From Bin52 sp965243345 (lineage in GTDB: Bacteria > Pseudomonadota > Alphaproteobacteria > Thalassobaculales > Thalassobaculaceae), in assembly GCA_965243345.1 (NCBI GenBank), contig CBDEUR010000003.1:1-64000 (forward strand): DNA of 64,000 nucleotides. Direction: 5' to 3'. Positions within the stretch are counted from its first letter, which is position 1. The number at the start of each line of letters is the position of its first letter. Positions 1-8,132 of the stretch are shown piece after piece. A model generated the notes under the pieces. It saw nothing but the letters and a program-made list of their open reading frames with translations. It made no database searches and was not told the DNA's origin. The position numbers and the translations under genes are program-made.

Positions 1-366
1 GTCGAAGATCAGGTCGGCGTCCTGTTCCCAGGTCTCCGGGTCGCCGCTGATCCAGTCGTTGTAGCGGGTCACGCCGGCCGTCAGCGCCACCGAATTCGGC
101 TCGAGGTCGGAACGGGCGAGGTCGTCTGCGAGTTCCTCGACCGAGGAACGCTCGGCGATGTTGCAGGCCCGTGTCACCACGCTGGTCTGGTACCGGTTCT
201 CCAGAATCCGGGCCGGGCCCGAGGGATCCTCGATATCGGCGAGCACCAGCGTCGCGCCCTGTGCCGCACAGGTCTCCGCAACGGCCCGGCCGATCCCGTG
301 CGCCGCCCCGATCACCAGGACGACGAGACCGGTCAGGTCAAACCCGCTAGCCGTTTCACGTGTCAT
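1..366 (-). CDS. SDR family oxidoreductase, partial (C-terminus cut by window edge)
   Basis: The reverse strand from the ATG at 364-366 is open through to the left edge (122 codons). The translation starts MTRETASGFDLTGLVVLVIG and has a Rossmann nucleotide-binding start with G-A-A-H-G-I-G-R, the TGxxxGxG motif of short-chain dehydrogenases with Ala for Thr. It is followed by an acidic residue at the end of beta-2 (VLADIED), which favours NAD. An ALTAGV segment stands where the NNAG motif is expected. The catalytic Tyr and Lys lie outside the window, so substrate and activity cannot be judged. It is divergent from the SDR gene at 508, with about 140 bp between them that should hold both promoters. 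Family assignment is firm and the function is only generic oxidoreductase. Confidence 0.8.
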   Translation of the reverse strand, partial: MTRETASGFDLTGLVVLVIGAAHGIGRAVAETCAAQGATLVLADIEDPSGPARILENRYQTSVVTRACNIAERSSVEELADDLARSDLEPNSVALTAGVTRYNDWISGDPETWEQDADLIFD

Positions 367-507
367 TTTCCAGGTCCCGAAACGCCACACCCGGGGCCAG
401 TATCATGTCGGCCGCCGCCGGGTGCAACGCTCCCGAGCCGGCTTGCACCACCGCAACCGACGCGTATAGGGTCGGTCACCCGACCAGGGACGAGGAGACA
501 GCGGGCC

Positions 508-1257
508 ATGGACAGGATTTCACTGGTCACCGGTGCCGGCACGGGTGTGGGGAAGGCGGCGTCACTGGCACTGGCGGCCGACGGCTGGACGGTGGTGCTG
601 GCCGGCCGCAGGCCCGAGCCCCTGGAGGAGGTTGCCTCCACGATCCGGGCCGACGGAGGTACCGCCCTGGCGGTGCCCACGGACGCCAGCGACCCCGCGG
701 CGGTGAAGGCGCTGTTTGCCACCGCCCTCGAGACCTATGGCCGGCTCGACCTGCTGTTCAACAACGCCGGGACCAACGCTCCGGGCATTCCGCTCGAGGA
801 ACTCAGCTTCGAGCAGTGGTCGACGGTCGTAAACATCAACCTGACCGGTGTCTTCCTGTGCACCCAGGAAGCCTTCCGGATCATGAAGGACCAGACACCG
901 CGCGGCGGACGCATCATCAACAACGGCTCGATATCGGCGCACGTGCCGCGGCCGAACTCCGCACCCTACACCGCGACCAAGCACGCGGTTACCGGGCTGA
1001 CCCGGTCGACCTCGCTGGACGGACGCAAGTACGATATCGCCTGCGGCCAGATCGACATCGGCAACGCGCTGACCGACATGGCGGCGCGGATGGCCCGTGG
1101 TGTGCCGCAGGCAGACGGCAGCACCAGGATCGAGGCGGTGATGGACGTTGAGAACGTCGGCAGGACCATCGCCTACATGGCAAACCTGCCGCCCGAGGCC
1201 AACGCGCAGTTCGTCACCGTGATGGCGACCAAGATGCCGTTCATCGGCCGGGGGTGA
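508..1257 (+). CDS. SDR family NAD(P)-dependent oxidoreductase
   Basis: This 249-residue protein has the classical short-chain dehydrogenase length. Visible motifs are the cofactor loop TGAGTGVG (residues 8-15), an arginine pair after beta-2 (AGRRPEP) that suggests NADP, NNAG at 85-88, and the catalytic set Ser141, Tyr154, Lys158 (YTATK). All catalytic residues are present, so it should be an active alcohol/ketone oxidoreductase; the substrate is not predictable. The ATG at 508 was chosen because it starts directly at the Rossmann strand and has GAGGAGA upstream. The frame is open further upstream, but that extension does not look coding. The nitroreductase gene follows 32 bp downstream on the same strand and may be co-transcribed. 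Confidence 0.92.
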   Translation: MDRISLVTGAGTGVGKAASLALAADGWTVVLAGRRPEPLEEVASTIRADGGTALAVPTDASDPAAVKALFATALETYGRLDLLFNNAGTNAPGIPLEELSFEQWSTVVNINLTGVFLCTQEAFRIMKDQTPRGGRIINNGSISAHVPRPNSAPYTATKHAVTGLTRSTSLDGRKYDIACGQIDIGNALTDMAARMARGVPQADGSTRIEAVMDVENVGRTIAYMANLPPEANAQFVTVMATKMPFIGRG

Positions 1258-1289
1258 GTTGACTGGCTACGCAGGCAGGGAGACAGGTA

Positions 1290-1868
1290 TTGGAGACGAT
1301 TGATCTGTTGCGGACCCGGCGGTCCGTCCTGGCACGCCATCTGGGCGAACCCGGTCCGGGGCCGGGGGAACTGGAGATGATCCTCGAGACCGGGCTGCGG
1401 GTTCCCGACCACGGCAAGATCGGGCCCTGGCGGATCCAGGTCATCGGCAGGGAAGGTCAGGCGGCACTGGGTGACCTTTGTGCCGAGCGGTTCGTTGCCG
1501 AGCATGGCGAGCGGGCCAACCCGAAGATGGTCGAGTTCGAGCGCGACCGGCTGCAGCGCGCGCCGGTGTTGCTCGCGGTCACGGCACGCCTGCAGGTCCC
1601 CCACAAGATCCCGGAAATGGAACAGCGGCTGTCGGGTGGCGCGCTGTGCATGAATATCCTGAATGCCGCCCATGCACTCGGCTATGGCGCACAGTGGCTG
1701 ACCGAGTGGCCGGCATTCGACGACGAGGTGAAGAGGATGCTCGGTCACGATCCGTCGACCGACATCATCGGCTTCATCTACATCGGCACCCCGACCCAGG
1801 CTCCCACCCAGCGCGACCGCCCGGCGCCGGAGACGGTGATCAGCGAGTGGAACGGCCCGTCGGCCTGA
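1290..1868 (+). CDS. Nitroreductase family protein (YdjA-like)
   Basis: This 192-residue flavoprotein of the nitroreductase superfamily is expected to bind FMN and reduce nitro or quinone-type substrates with NAD(P)H as a cytosolic dimer. Family signs are the N-terminal RTRRSV phosphate-contact motif, the LRVPDHGKIGPWR stretch, and a C-terminal half with GALCMNILNAAHALGYGAQW. The length and the missing middle insertion fit the short YdjA-type branch. The start is TTG at 1290, with a purine-rich GGCAGGGAGACAGG stretch just upstream. It follows the SDR gene closely and meets the VOC gene tail to tail, with only 4 bp between stop codons. The physiological substrate is unknown. Confidence 0.88.
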   Translation: METIDLLRTRRSVLARHLGEPGPGPGELEMILETGLRVPDHGKIGPWRIQVIGREGQAALGDLCAERFVAEHGERANPKMVEFERDRLQRAPVLLAVTARLQVPHKIPEMEQRLSGGALCMNILNAAHALGYGAQWLTEWPAFDDEVKRMLGHDPSTDIIGFIYIGTPTQAPTQRDRPAPETVISEWNGPSA

Positions 1869-1872
1869 CGGG

Positions 1873-2259
1873 TCAGCCCCGGCGGCTGTGGCAGACCGCC
1901 TGCAGCTTGTTGCCGTCCGGGTCGCGGACGTACCCGCCGTAGTAGTTCTCGTGGTAGTGCGGACGCGGGCCCGGGGCGCCTTCGTCGGTGCCTCCGTGTG
2001 CCAGTGCCGCGGCATGGAACCCGTCCACCTGGTCGCGGCTCGATGCCAGGAAGGCGATGTGCACGCCGTTGCCTGCACTGGCCGGCTGCCCGTCAAACGG
2101 CATCAGTACCCAGAACTGCGGACCGTTCCACCTGCCGTAGCCGGCCCGGTGCGGGTCCCGGTGCAGGTGCTGCCAGCCCAGGACCCCGATGAGCAGGGCG
2201 TCGTAGAAGCCCGTGGCGCGGTCGATGTCCGTGGTTCCGACCGTCACGTGGCTGAACAT
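1873..2259 (-). CDS. VOC superfamily protein (glyoxalase/bleomycin-resistance fold)
   Basis: This 128-residue single-unit VOC protein opens MFSHVTVGTTDIDRATGFYD and ends with the signature DPDGNKLQAVCH. It resembles the small glyoxalase-like proteins common in proteobacteria, whose substrates are mostly unknown. In this family the C-terminal metal ligand is normally Glu in DPDGNKxEAV; here it is Gln, so metal binding may be altered or lost. The start at 2259 has GAGGAGGT at good spacing, which overlaps the polA stop region. The polA stop is only 10 bp upstream, so it is probably co-transcribed with polA. A longer upstream frame is ignored because it runs inside polA. Confidence 0.85.
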   Translation of the reverse strand: MFSHVTVGTTDIDRATGFYDALLIGVLGWQHLHRDPHRAGYGRWNGPQFWVLMPFDGQPASAGNGVHIAFLASSRDQVDGFHAAALAHGGTDEGAPGPRPHYHENYYGGYVRDPDGNKLQAVCHSRRG

Positions 2260-2269
2260 CGCGACCTCC

Positions 2270-5038
2270 TCAGTGCGCATCGGCCCATGTCGTTCCCCAG
2301 CCGGCCTCTGCGACCAGCGGCACCGACAGGTCGATGGCGGGGAGTGCGGCCTGTTCCATGGTGTCACGGACCACCGCGACGGTCCGCTCGAGTTCGGCTT
2401 CCGGAACCTCGAACAGCAGTTCGTCATGCACCTGCAGCAGCATGCGCGACGCGAGCCCCTCGTCCTGCATGCGGCCCGGGATCCGGATCATGGCGCGCTT
2501 GATGATGTCCGCGGCCGATCCCTGTATCGGAGCGTTGATTGCTGCGCGTTCCGAGAATGCCCGGCGCGCCCGGTTGGCATCCCGGATGCCGGAGACATGG
2601 ACACGGCGACCGAACAGGGTTTCCACGAACCCCTGTTCCCTGGCAGTTTCGCGCGCCGTGTCCATGTAGGTGCGGATACCCGGAAACCGCTCGAAATACG
2701 CGTCGATGTACTGCCGGGCCTCGCCCTGGGGACAGCGCAGCTGCCGGGCAAGTCCGTAGCTCGAAATTCCGTAGATGATCCCGAAGTTGATGGCCTTGGC
2801 CTTGCGGCGGACCATGGGATCCATGCCCTCGATCGGGACACCGAACACCCGGGAAGCGGTCTGCGCATGGATGTCGAGACCGTCGAGAAAGGCCTGGCGC
2901 AGGCTGTCGATGCCGGCGATGTGCGCCAGCAGCCGCAGTTCGATCTGGGAGTAGTCAACCGAGAGCAGCAGCGACCCCGCCTCGGCGATGAAGGCGGTGC
3001 GGATCTTCCGTCCCTCCTCGGTGCGGATCGGGATGTTCTGCAGGTTCGGGTCGTTGGAACTGAGCCGGCCGGTGGCAGCCCCGGTCATGGAGTAGGAGGT
3101 GTGGATGCGACCGGTGCCGGGGTTGATCTCCTCGATCAGGGCGTCGGTGTAGGTCGACTTGAGCTTGGACATCTGGCGCCAGTCGAGCACCCGTGCCGGG
3201 AGCTCGTAGCCCTCGGCCGCGAGGTCCTCGAGCACGGTAGCGGCGGTCTGGTAGGCCCCGGTCCGGGTCTTGCGCGCTCCCGACAGGCCCATCTTGCCGA
3301 ACAGGATGTCGCCGAGCTGGCGCGGGGAACCCACGTTGAAGGTCTCGCCGGCCAGTTGGTGGATTTCCCGCTCGGCAACCTCGAGACGCTGCTCGAAATC
3401 CGAAGAGAGCGACCGCAGGATCCCGGGATCGACCCGAATGCCCGCGGCCTCCATCTCGGTGAGCACCGGGATCAGCGGCCTCTCGAGCGTCTCGTAGACC
3501 ACGGTCTTGCGCGCCTTCGGCAGGTCGGACCTGAACAGGCGATGCAGACGGAGGCTGACGTCGGCGTCCTCGGCCGCGTACCGGCAGGCTTCTTCCAGCC
3601 CCACTTCGGCGAAGCCGATCTGCGCCTTTCCCCTGCCGCACACCTCTTCGTACTTGATTGTCGAGTGACCGAAATGAAGGGCCGCGAGATCGTCGAGACC
3701 GTGCTTGTGCAGACCGGCACCGAGCACATAGGACAGGCACATCGTGTCGTCGACCGGCGTGAGCGTGACCCCGCCGTTGTGCGGCTGGCGCATCACGAGG
3801 ACGTCGTACTTGATGTTGTGGCCGACCTTGAGCACTCCCGGATCCTCGAGCAACGGTGCGAGCGCTTCGATCGCGTCGCCGAACGGGATCTGTGGTCCGG
3901 GTGGAGCACCGTCCTCGAGCAGGGTCCTGCGCTGGTGGCGCAGCGGCACGTAGCAGGCCTCGCCCGGCGTAATGGCCAGCGAGATGCCGATCAGCTCCGC
4001 GGAGACCGCGTCGAGCGAACTGGTCTCGGTATCGAACGCCACCACTCCGACGTCCCGGGCGCGGGCGATCCAGTGCAGGAGCGCGGGCATGTCCTGGACG
4101 AGCGAGTATGACGCCTCCGCGAGGCCGGCCCCGTCGTCGCGCTCCTCGGGTTCCGCCCCGGCATCGCGCTCGAAGCGGCCGATCAGGCGCTTGAATTCCT
4201 GTTCGCGCAGGAAGCCGAGCACGGTCCGGGGATCGGGCGGGCGGACCGCCAGCTCGTCGAGCGGCGGTATCCCTTCGACGTCGCGGCGCAGCGTGACCAG
4301 TTCGCGACTCACACGGGCCTGGTCCGCATACTCGATCAGGTTCTGGCGGCGTTTGGGTTGCCGGATGGTCCCGGCCTCCGCGAGAAGGGTGTCGAGGTCT
4401 CCGAACTCGCCGATCAGGAGGGCTGCGGTCTTGATCCCGATACCCGGCACGCCCGGGACATTGTCGGTGGAATCGCCCGCGAGCGCCTGCACGTCGATCA
4501 CCCGTTCCGGGCCCACGCCGAACTTCTCGACGACCTCGGTGACACCGATCTCGCGATTTCGCATCGGGTCGTACATGTCGACCCCGGGGCCAACCAGCTG
4601 CATCAGGTCCTTGTCGGACGAGACCACGGTCACCCGGGCACCGCGTTCGAGTGCGTGCGTCGCGTAGGTGGCGATGATGTCGTCAGCCTCGAATCCGTCG
4701 CGCTCGACGCAGGCGATGTTGAAGGCCCGGACCGCATCGCGGATCAGGTCGAACTGCGGGACGAGGTCCTCGGGAGCTTCCGGACGCTGGGCCTTGTAGT
4801 CCGGGTAGATGGCGGAGCGGAAGGTCGCCCGGGAGGTGTCGAAGATCACCGCGCAGTAGTCGGCGCCGAGATCATCGACGAGCTTGATCAGCATGTTGGT
4901 GAAGCCGAGCACGGCGTTGGTCGGGGTTCCGTCCGACCGGTTCATGGGCGGCAGGGCATGAAATGCCCGGAAAATGAAGCCTGAGCCGTCGACCAGGTAG
5001 ACATGAGACCGGGTGGCCGTCTTCGTGCTGTCGTCCAT
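2270..5038 (-). CDS. polA: DNA polymerase I
   Basis: This 922-residue replication and repair polymerase fills gaps and removes RNA primers. An N-terminal 5'-3' exonuclease (about 10-290) starts VYLVDGSGFIFRAFHALPP, with metal-binding Asp clusters and the H3TH region NVPGVPGIG. A 3'-5' exonuclease domain (about 330-520) retains the DTET motif (VAFDTETSS), so proofreading is probably active. The polymerase domain (about 550-922) has motif A LSVDYSQIELR, motif B RRKAKAINFGIIYG and motif C LLQVHDELLFEV. The length is normal for the family. The ATG at 5038 (MDDSTKT) was chosen over an upstream in-frame ATG because conserved sequence begins here. It is divergent from the oxygenase gene at 5182 and followed by the VOC gene. 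Confidence 0.97.
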   Translation of the reverse strand: MDDSTKTATRSHVYLVDGSGFIFRAFHALPPMNRSDGTPTNAVLGFTNMLIKLVDDLGADYCAVIFDTSRATFRSAIYPDYKAQRPEAPEDLVPQFDLIRDAVRAFNIACVERDGFEADDIIATYATHALERGARVTVVSSDKDLMQLVGPGVDMYDPMRNREIGVTEVVEKFGVGPERVIDVQALAGDSTDNVPGVPGIGIKTAALLIGEFGDLDTLLAEAGTIRQPKRRQNLIEYADQARVSRELVTLRRDVEGIPPLDELAVRPPDPRTVLGFLREQEFKRLIGRFERDAGAEPEERDDGAGLAEASYSLVQDMPALLHWIARARDVGVVAFDTETSSLDAVSAELIGISLAITPGEACYVPLRHQRRTLLEDGAPPGPQIPFGDAIEALAPLLEDPGVLKVGHNIKYDVLVMRQPHNGGVTLTPVDDTMCLSYVLGAGLHKHGLDDLAALHFGHSTIKYEEVCGRGKAQIGFAEVGLEEACRYAAEDADVSLRLHRLFRSDLPKARKTVVYETLERPLIPVLTEMEAAGIRVDPGILRSLSSDFEQRLEVAEREIHQLAGETFNVGSPRQLGDILFGKMGLSGARKTRTGAYQTAATVLEDLAAEGYELPARVLDWRQMSKLKSTYTDALIEEINPGTGRIHTSYSMTGAATGRLSSNDPNLQNIPIRTEEGRKIRTAFIAEAGSLLLSVDYSQIELRLLAHIAGIDSLRQAFLDGLDIHAQTASRVFGVPIEGMDPMVRRKAKAINFGIIYGISSYGLARQLRCPQGEARQYIDAYFERFPGIRTYMDTARETAREQGFVETLFGRRVHVSGIRDANRARRAFSERAAINAPIQGSAADIIKRAMIRIPGRMQDEGLASRMLLQVHDELLFEVPEAELERTVAVVRDTMEQAALPAIDLSVPLVAEAGWGTTWADAH

Positions 5039-5119
5039 GATTCGGGTTTCCGGGAGCTGGGGGAGGCGCAAGGCCGAGTCTACCGGGTCCGCAGGGTGTG
5101 ACAAGCCGACCGGGTGCGG

Positions 5120-5147
5120 TTTACACACCTGCCGGGTCCGGCATAAT
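5120..5147 (+). promoter_or_regulatory. Candidate sigma70-type promoter for the CmcJ/NvfI-type gene
   Basis: TTTACA (5120-5125) and CATAAT (5142-5147) are separated by 16 bp. They match the -35 and -10 consensus in five of six positions each, in an otherwise very GC-rich intergenic region between divergent genes. Predicted transcription would start near 5154, leaving a leader of about 28 nt with a GGAGAGGGG ribosome site before the ATG at 5182. Assigned by pattern only. Confidence 0.5.
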
Positions 5148-5181
5148 TGTCGCGGTCGAAACAACCGGAGAGGGGCTGTTC

Positions 5182-5988
5182 ATGACTGCAGTCGGCAGTG
5201 TGGCGGCGCGGGTGCGCTACATCAACTCGGAATGGCGGGACCGGGAGACGGGACCGAGCATCGGGTCACGCGAGACCCGGCGCGCCAACACCTCCTACCA
5301 GCCGGTCGAGATCCATGACGCGCGGCCGGATGACGCCGCCGGCGAACTCGGTCTCGACGTCAACGGGTTCATCCTGCTTGCGCACCGCACCGGCTGTCCG
5401 GACTTCACCGACGACGAGGTGATCCGCGAGACCTACCTGCCGGAGATGCTCGAACAGGTCCGCCGGGCAACCGGGGCCGACGCCGCCTACCACTACAGCT
5501 ACCTGATCCGTACCGAGACACCGGTCAGCTTCAACGACGGCTATGCCCGGTTCGTGCACTGCGACTACAACGCGAAGCGCATCGAGGAACTGTCGCACGA
5601 CGTGCTGCGCAGGCACGATGCCGAACCGCATGCCGGACAGTCCTACGCCTGGTACAATACCTGGCAGCCGTTCGACTTCCCGGCGATCAGGAATCCGCTC
5701 GCCTTCATCGACGCGCGGACCCTGGCGGAAGGCGACGTGATCGACTACCGCTACACCGGTCCCGGGCGGGACAACATCGTGGCGGCGCCGGTCTACAACC
5801 AACGGCATCGCTGGTGCTACTTCCCGGAGATGACCACCGAGGAAATGGTCATCCTGAAACAGATGGACCAGCGTCCGGGACGGGCGGTCTACTGCCCGCA
5901 TACCTCCTTCGACCACCCGGCCGTGCCGGATGGCGCACCGCCCCGGCGCAGCATCGAGACCCGGGTGGTTGCCGTCTTCGAGGACTGA
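5182..5988 (+). CDS. CmcJ/NvfI family oxygenase-like protein
   Basis: This 268-residue protein resembles the CmcJ/NvfI/asaB family, which includes the cephamycin hydroxylase partner CmcJ, fungal NvfI and GA4 desaturase-type enzymes, related to 2-oxoglutarate/Fe(II) oxygenases. Visible family segments are FVHCDYN (His126, Asp128, a probable metal-binding HxD), YNTWQPF, RNPLAFIDAR, PVYNQRHRWCYFPEM, KQMD, and CPHTSFDHP with His245 as a probable distal ligand, then RRSIETRVVAVF near the C-terminus. The predicted role is oxidation or desaturation of a small molecule in the cytosol. The ATG at 5182 has GGAGAGGGG upstream. It stands alone between divergent polA and cobQ, so context does not give the substrate. 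Family confidence is good; the reaction is inference. Confidence 0.82.
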   Translation: MTAVGSVAARVRYINSEWRDRETGPSIGSRETRRANTSYQPVEIHDARPDDAAGELGLDVNGFILLAHRTGCPDFTDDEVIRETYLPEMLEQVRRATGADAAYHYSYLIRTETPVSFNDGYARFVHCDYNAKRIEELSHDVLRRHDAEPHAGQSYAWYNTWQPFDFPAIRNPLAFIDARTLAEGDVIDYRYTGPGRDNIVAAPVYNQRHRWCYFPEMTTEEMVILKQMDQRPGRAVYCPHTSFDHPAVPDGAPPRRSIETRVVAVFED

Positions 5989-6024
5989 GTCACCCGTCCC
6001 GTGCCGTCGGGCCGGGGTGCCGGG

Positions 6025-7518
6025 ATGACCGCGGCGGCCGACGGGCTCCCGGCGCGCGCCGCCCGTGCCCTGATGGTGCAGGGAACCGGTTCGGATGTCG
6101 GCAAGTCGCTGCTGGTGGCCGGACTGTGCCGCCTGGCGGCCCGGCGCGGGCTGAGGGTCAGGCCGTTCAAGCCGCAGAACATGTCGAACAACGCTGCGGT
6201 GACCGTGGACGGCGGCGAGATCGGCCGCGCCCAGGCGCTGCAGGCACAGGCCGCCCGGTGCGATCCGGTCGTCGACATGAACCCGGTGCTGCTGAAGCCC
6301 GAGGCCGGGGGAGGCGCGCAGCTGGTGCTGCACGGCCGCGTGGCGGGCCGGGCGATGGCCCGCGACTACCATCGCCGCAAGCCGGAGCTGCTGGCCGCGG
6401 TCATGCAGAGCTTTGCCCGGCTTGGCGCCGGCAGTGACCTGGTCCTGGTGGAAGGAGCAGGCAGCCCCGCCGAGATCAACCTGCGGGCCGGCGATATCGC
6501 CAACATGGGATTTGCCCGCGCCGCCCGGGTCCCGGTGGTGCTGGTGGGCGACATCGACCGCGGCGGTGTCATTGCGAGCCTGGTCGGCGCCGCCGCCGTG
6601 CTGGACCCCGATGACCGCGCCCTGGTGGAAGGCTTCATCATCAACCGGCTGCGCGGGGACCCGGACCTGTTCGCGGACGGGGTGAGCGAGATCGTGAAGC
6701 GGACCGGCTGGCCGTGCCTCGGTGTCGTACCCTGGTTTGCGGATGCGGCCCTGCTGCCGGCGGAGGACTCGCTCGGGCTTGCCTCTTCGCCCGCCCGCCA
6801 GGACGGCGGGTTGCGCATCGCCGTCCCGGCGCTTCCGCGCATCGCCAATTTCGATGACCTCGATCCGCTGCGTTCCGAACCCGGGGTGTGCGTGACAGTG
6901 GTCAGGCCCGGCGAGGCGATCCCGGGCGATACCGCGCTGGTGCTGCTCGCGGGCAGCAAGTCGACCGTCGCCGACCTGCAGGCCCTGCGCGCGGAAGGCT
7001 GGGATATCGACATCCAGGCCCACGTGCGGCGTGGCGGCCACGTGTTGGGCCTGTGCGGCGGCTACCAGATGCTCGGGCGCCGGATCTCGGATCCGTGCGG
7101 GGTCGAAGGTCCCGCCGGCACGATCGAGGGGCTCGGCCTGCTCGACGTGGAGACCGAACTCGGAGGTGAGAAGACCCTGCGCCGGGTCACCGGCGTCGAC
7201 CGGGTGCACGGCGAGGCGGTCAGCGGCTACGAGATCCACCTCGGCCGCACCCGGGGTGCGGACTGCGCGCGCCCGGTCCTGCGCATCGACCCTGACCTCG
7301 ACGACGGTGCGAGGTCCGCCGACGGCCGCATTGCCGGGTGCTACGTGCACGGCCTGTTTGCCGCCGACGGCTACCGCAGGGCGGCGCTGGCGGCCCTCGG
7401 GTGCGGCATGTCCGGTCGTGGCAGTCACGCCGCACAGGTCGATGCCGTGCTCGACCGCCTCGCCGGGCACCTCGCCGGACACTGCGACATCGACCGGCTG
7501 TTCGCCCTTGCACGGTGA
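6025..7518 (+). CDS. cobQ: Cobyric acid synthase
   Basis: CobQ amidates adenosylcobyrinic a,c-diamide at four carboxyls, using glutamine and ATP, in late cobalamin synthesis. The N-terminal synthetase half starts ALMVQGTGSDVGKSLLVAGL (dethiobiotin synthetase-like P-loop), followed by RPFKPQNMSNNAAV, typical of CobQ. The C-terminal class I glutaminase has the nucleophile in GLCGGYQMLG and its His in CYVHGLFAADG. About 497 residues is normal length. ATG at 6025 is preferred; a GTG at 6001 is in frame and would add eight residues. No other cob gene is in the window, but the B12-dependent ribonucleotide reductase at 27031 is an obvious consumer of the product. Confidence 0.95.
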   Translation: MTAAADGLPARAARALMVQGTGSDVGKSLLVAGLCRLAARRGLRVRPFKPQNMSNNAAVTVDGGEIGRAQALQAQAARCDPVVDMNPVLLKPEAGGGAQLVLHGRVAGRAMARDYHRRKPELLAAVMQSFARLGAGSDLVLVEGAGSPAEINLRAGDIANMGFARAARVPVVLVGDIDRGGVIASLVGAAAVLDPDDRALVEGFIINRLRGDPDLFADGVSEIVKRTGWPCLGVVPWFADAALLPAEDSLGLASSPARQDGGLRIAVPALPRIANFDDLDPLRSEPGVCVTVVRPGEAIPGDTALVLLAGSKSTVADLQALRAEGWDIDIQAHVRRGGHVLGLCGGYQMLGRRISDPCGVEGPAGTIEGLGLLDVETELGGEKTLRRVTGVDRVHGEAVSGYEIHLGRTRGADCARPVLRIDPDLDDGARSADGRIAGCYVHGLFAADGYRRAALAALGCGMSGRGSHAAQVDAVLDRLAGHLAGHCDIDRLFALAR

Positions 7519-7571
7519 AGTCGCGTCGGTATGGTGGCGCGACGAATGACCTGAACCCTGGAGCCTGCGCG

Positions 7572-8099
7572 ATGCGTCGACTTCTTATCCTGATCGGAGG
7601 ACTGCTTCTCATCATGACCACCGGAACCGGAATGGCGGCTGATCCCGAGAACAGGATTTACCTGGACCTGAAGGATGGCCGCGTTGTCATCGACTTGCGC
7701 CCGGACGTGGCACCCCGCCACGTCGCCCGCATCAAGGAACTGACCCGCGAGGGGTTTTACGACGGGATCGTGTTCCACCGCGTCATCGAGGGGTTCATGG
7801 CCCAGACCGGAGACCCGACCGGGACCGGCCGCGGCGGATCGGGCACCAACCTGCCCGCCGAGTTCTCCAGTGTCCCGTTCGTGCGCGGCACGGTGGGGAT
7901 GGCGCGGGCACAGAACCCGGACAGCGGTGACAGCCAGTTCTTCATCTGCTTCGCCGATGCCCGGTTCCTGGACGGCCAGTACACCGTGTGGGGCTCGGTG
8001 GTCGAGGGCATGGAGTTTGTTGACATGATCGCCCGCGGCGAACCGCCCCGCCAGCCCGACAGCATCGTGCGCATGCAGGTGGCAGCGGACGCCGAGTGA
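7572..8099 (+). CDS. Periplasmic cyclophilin-type peptidyl-prolyl isomerase
   Basis: This 175-residue cyclophilin has a signal peptide at about residues 1-23 (two arginines, then LLILIGGLLLIM and an AxA-like MAA site), which places it in the periplasm. The cyclophilin core shows GFYDGIVFHRVIEGFMAQTGD, GRGGSGTNLPAEF, GTVGMARAQNPDSGDSQFFI and LDGQYTVWGSVVEGM. It should catalyse proline cis-trans isomerisation during folding of exported proteins. It starts at 7572, 53 bp after cobQ. The CoA ligase gene follows 33 bp later with a GGGAGAGG ribosome site, so the three may share a transcript without a functional link. A cytoplasmic location is unlikely given the leader. Confidence 0.92.
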   Translation: MRRLLILIGGLLLIMTTGTGMAADPENRIYLDLKDGRVVIDLRPDVAPRHVARIKELTREGFYDGIVFHRVIEGFMAQTGDPTGTGRGGSGTNLPAEFSSVPFVRGTVGMARAQNPDSGDSQFFICFADARFLDGQYTVWGSVVEGMEFVDMIARGEPPRQPDSIVRMQVAADAE

Positions 8100-8132
8100 C
8101 GGCGGGCCCTGCGACGACGGGAGAGGACCGAC

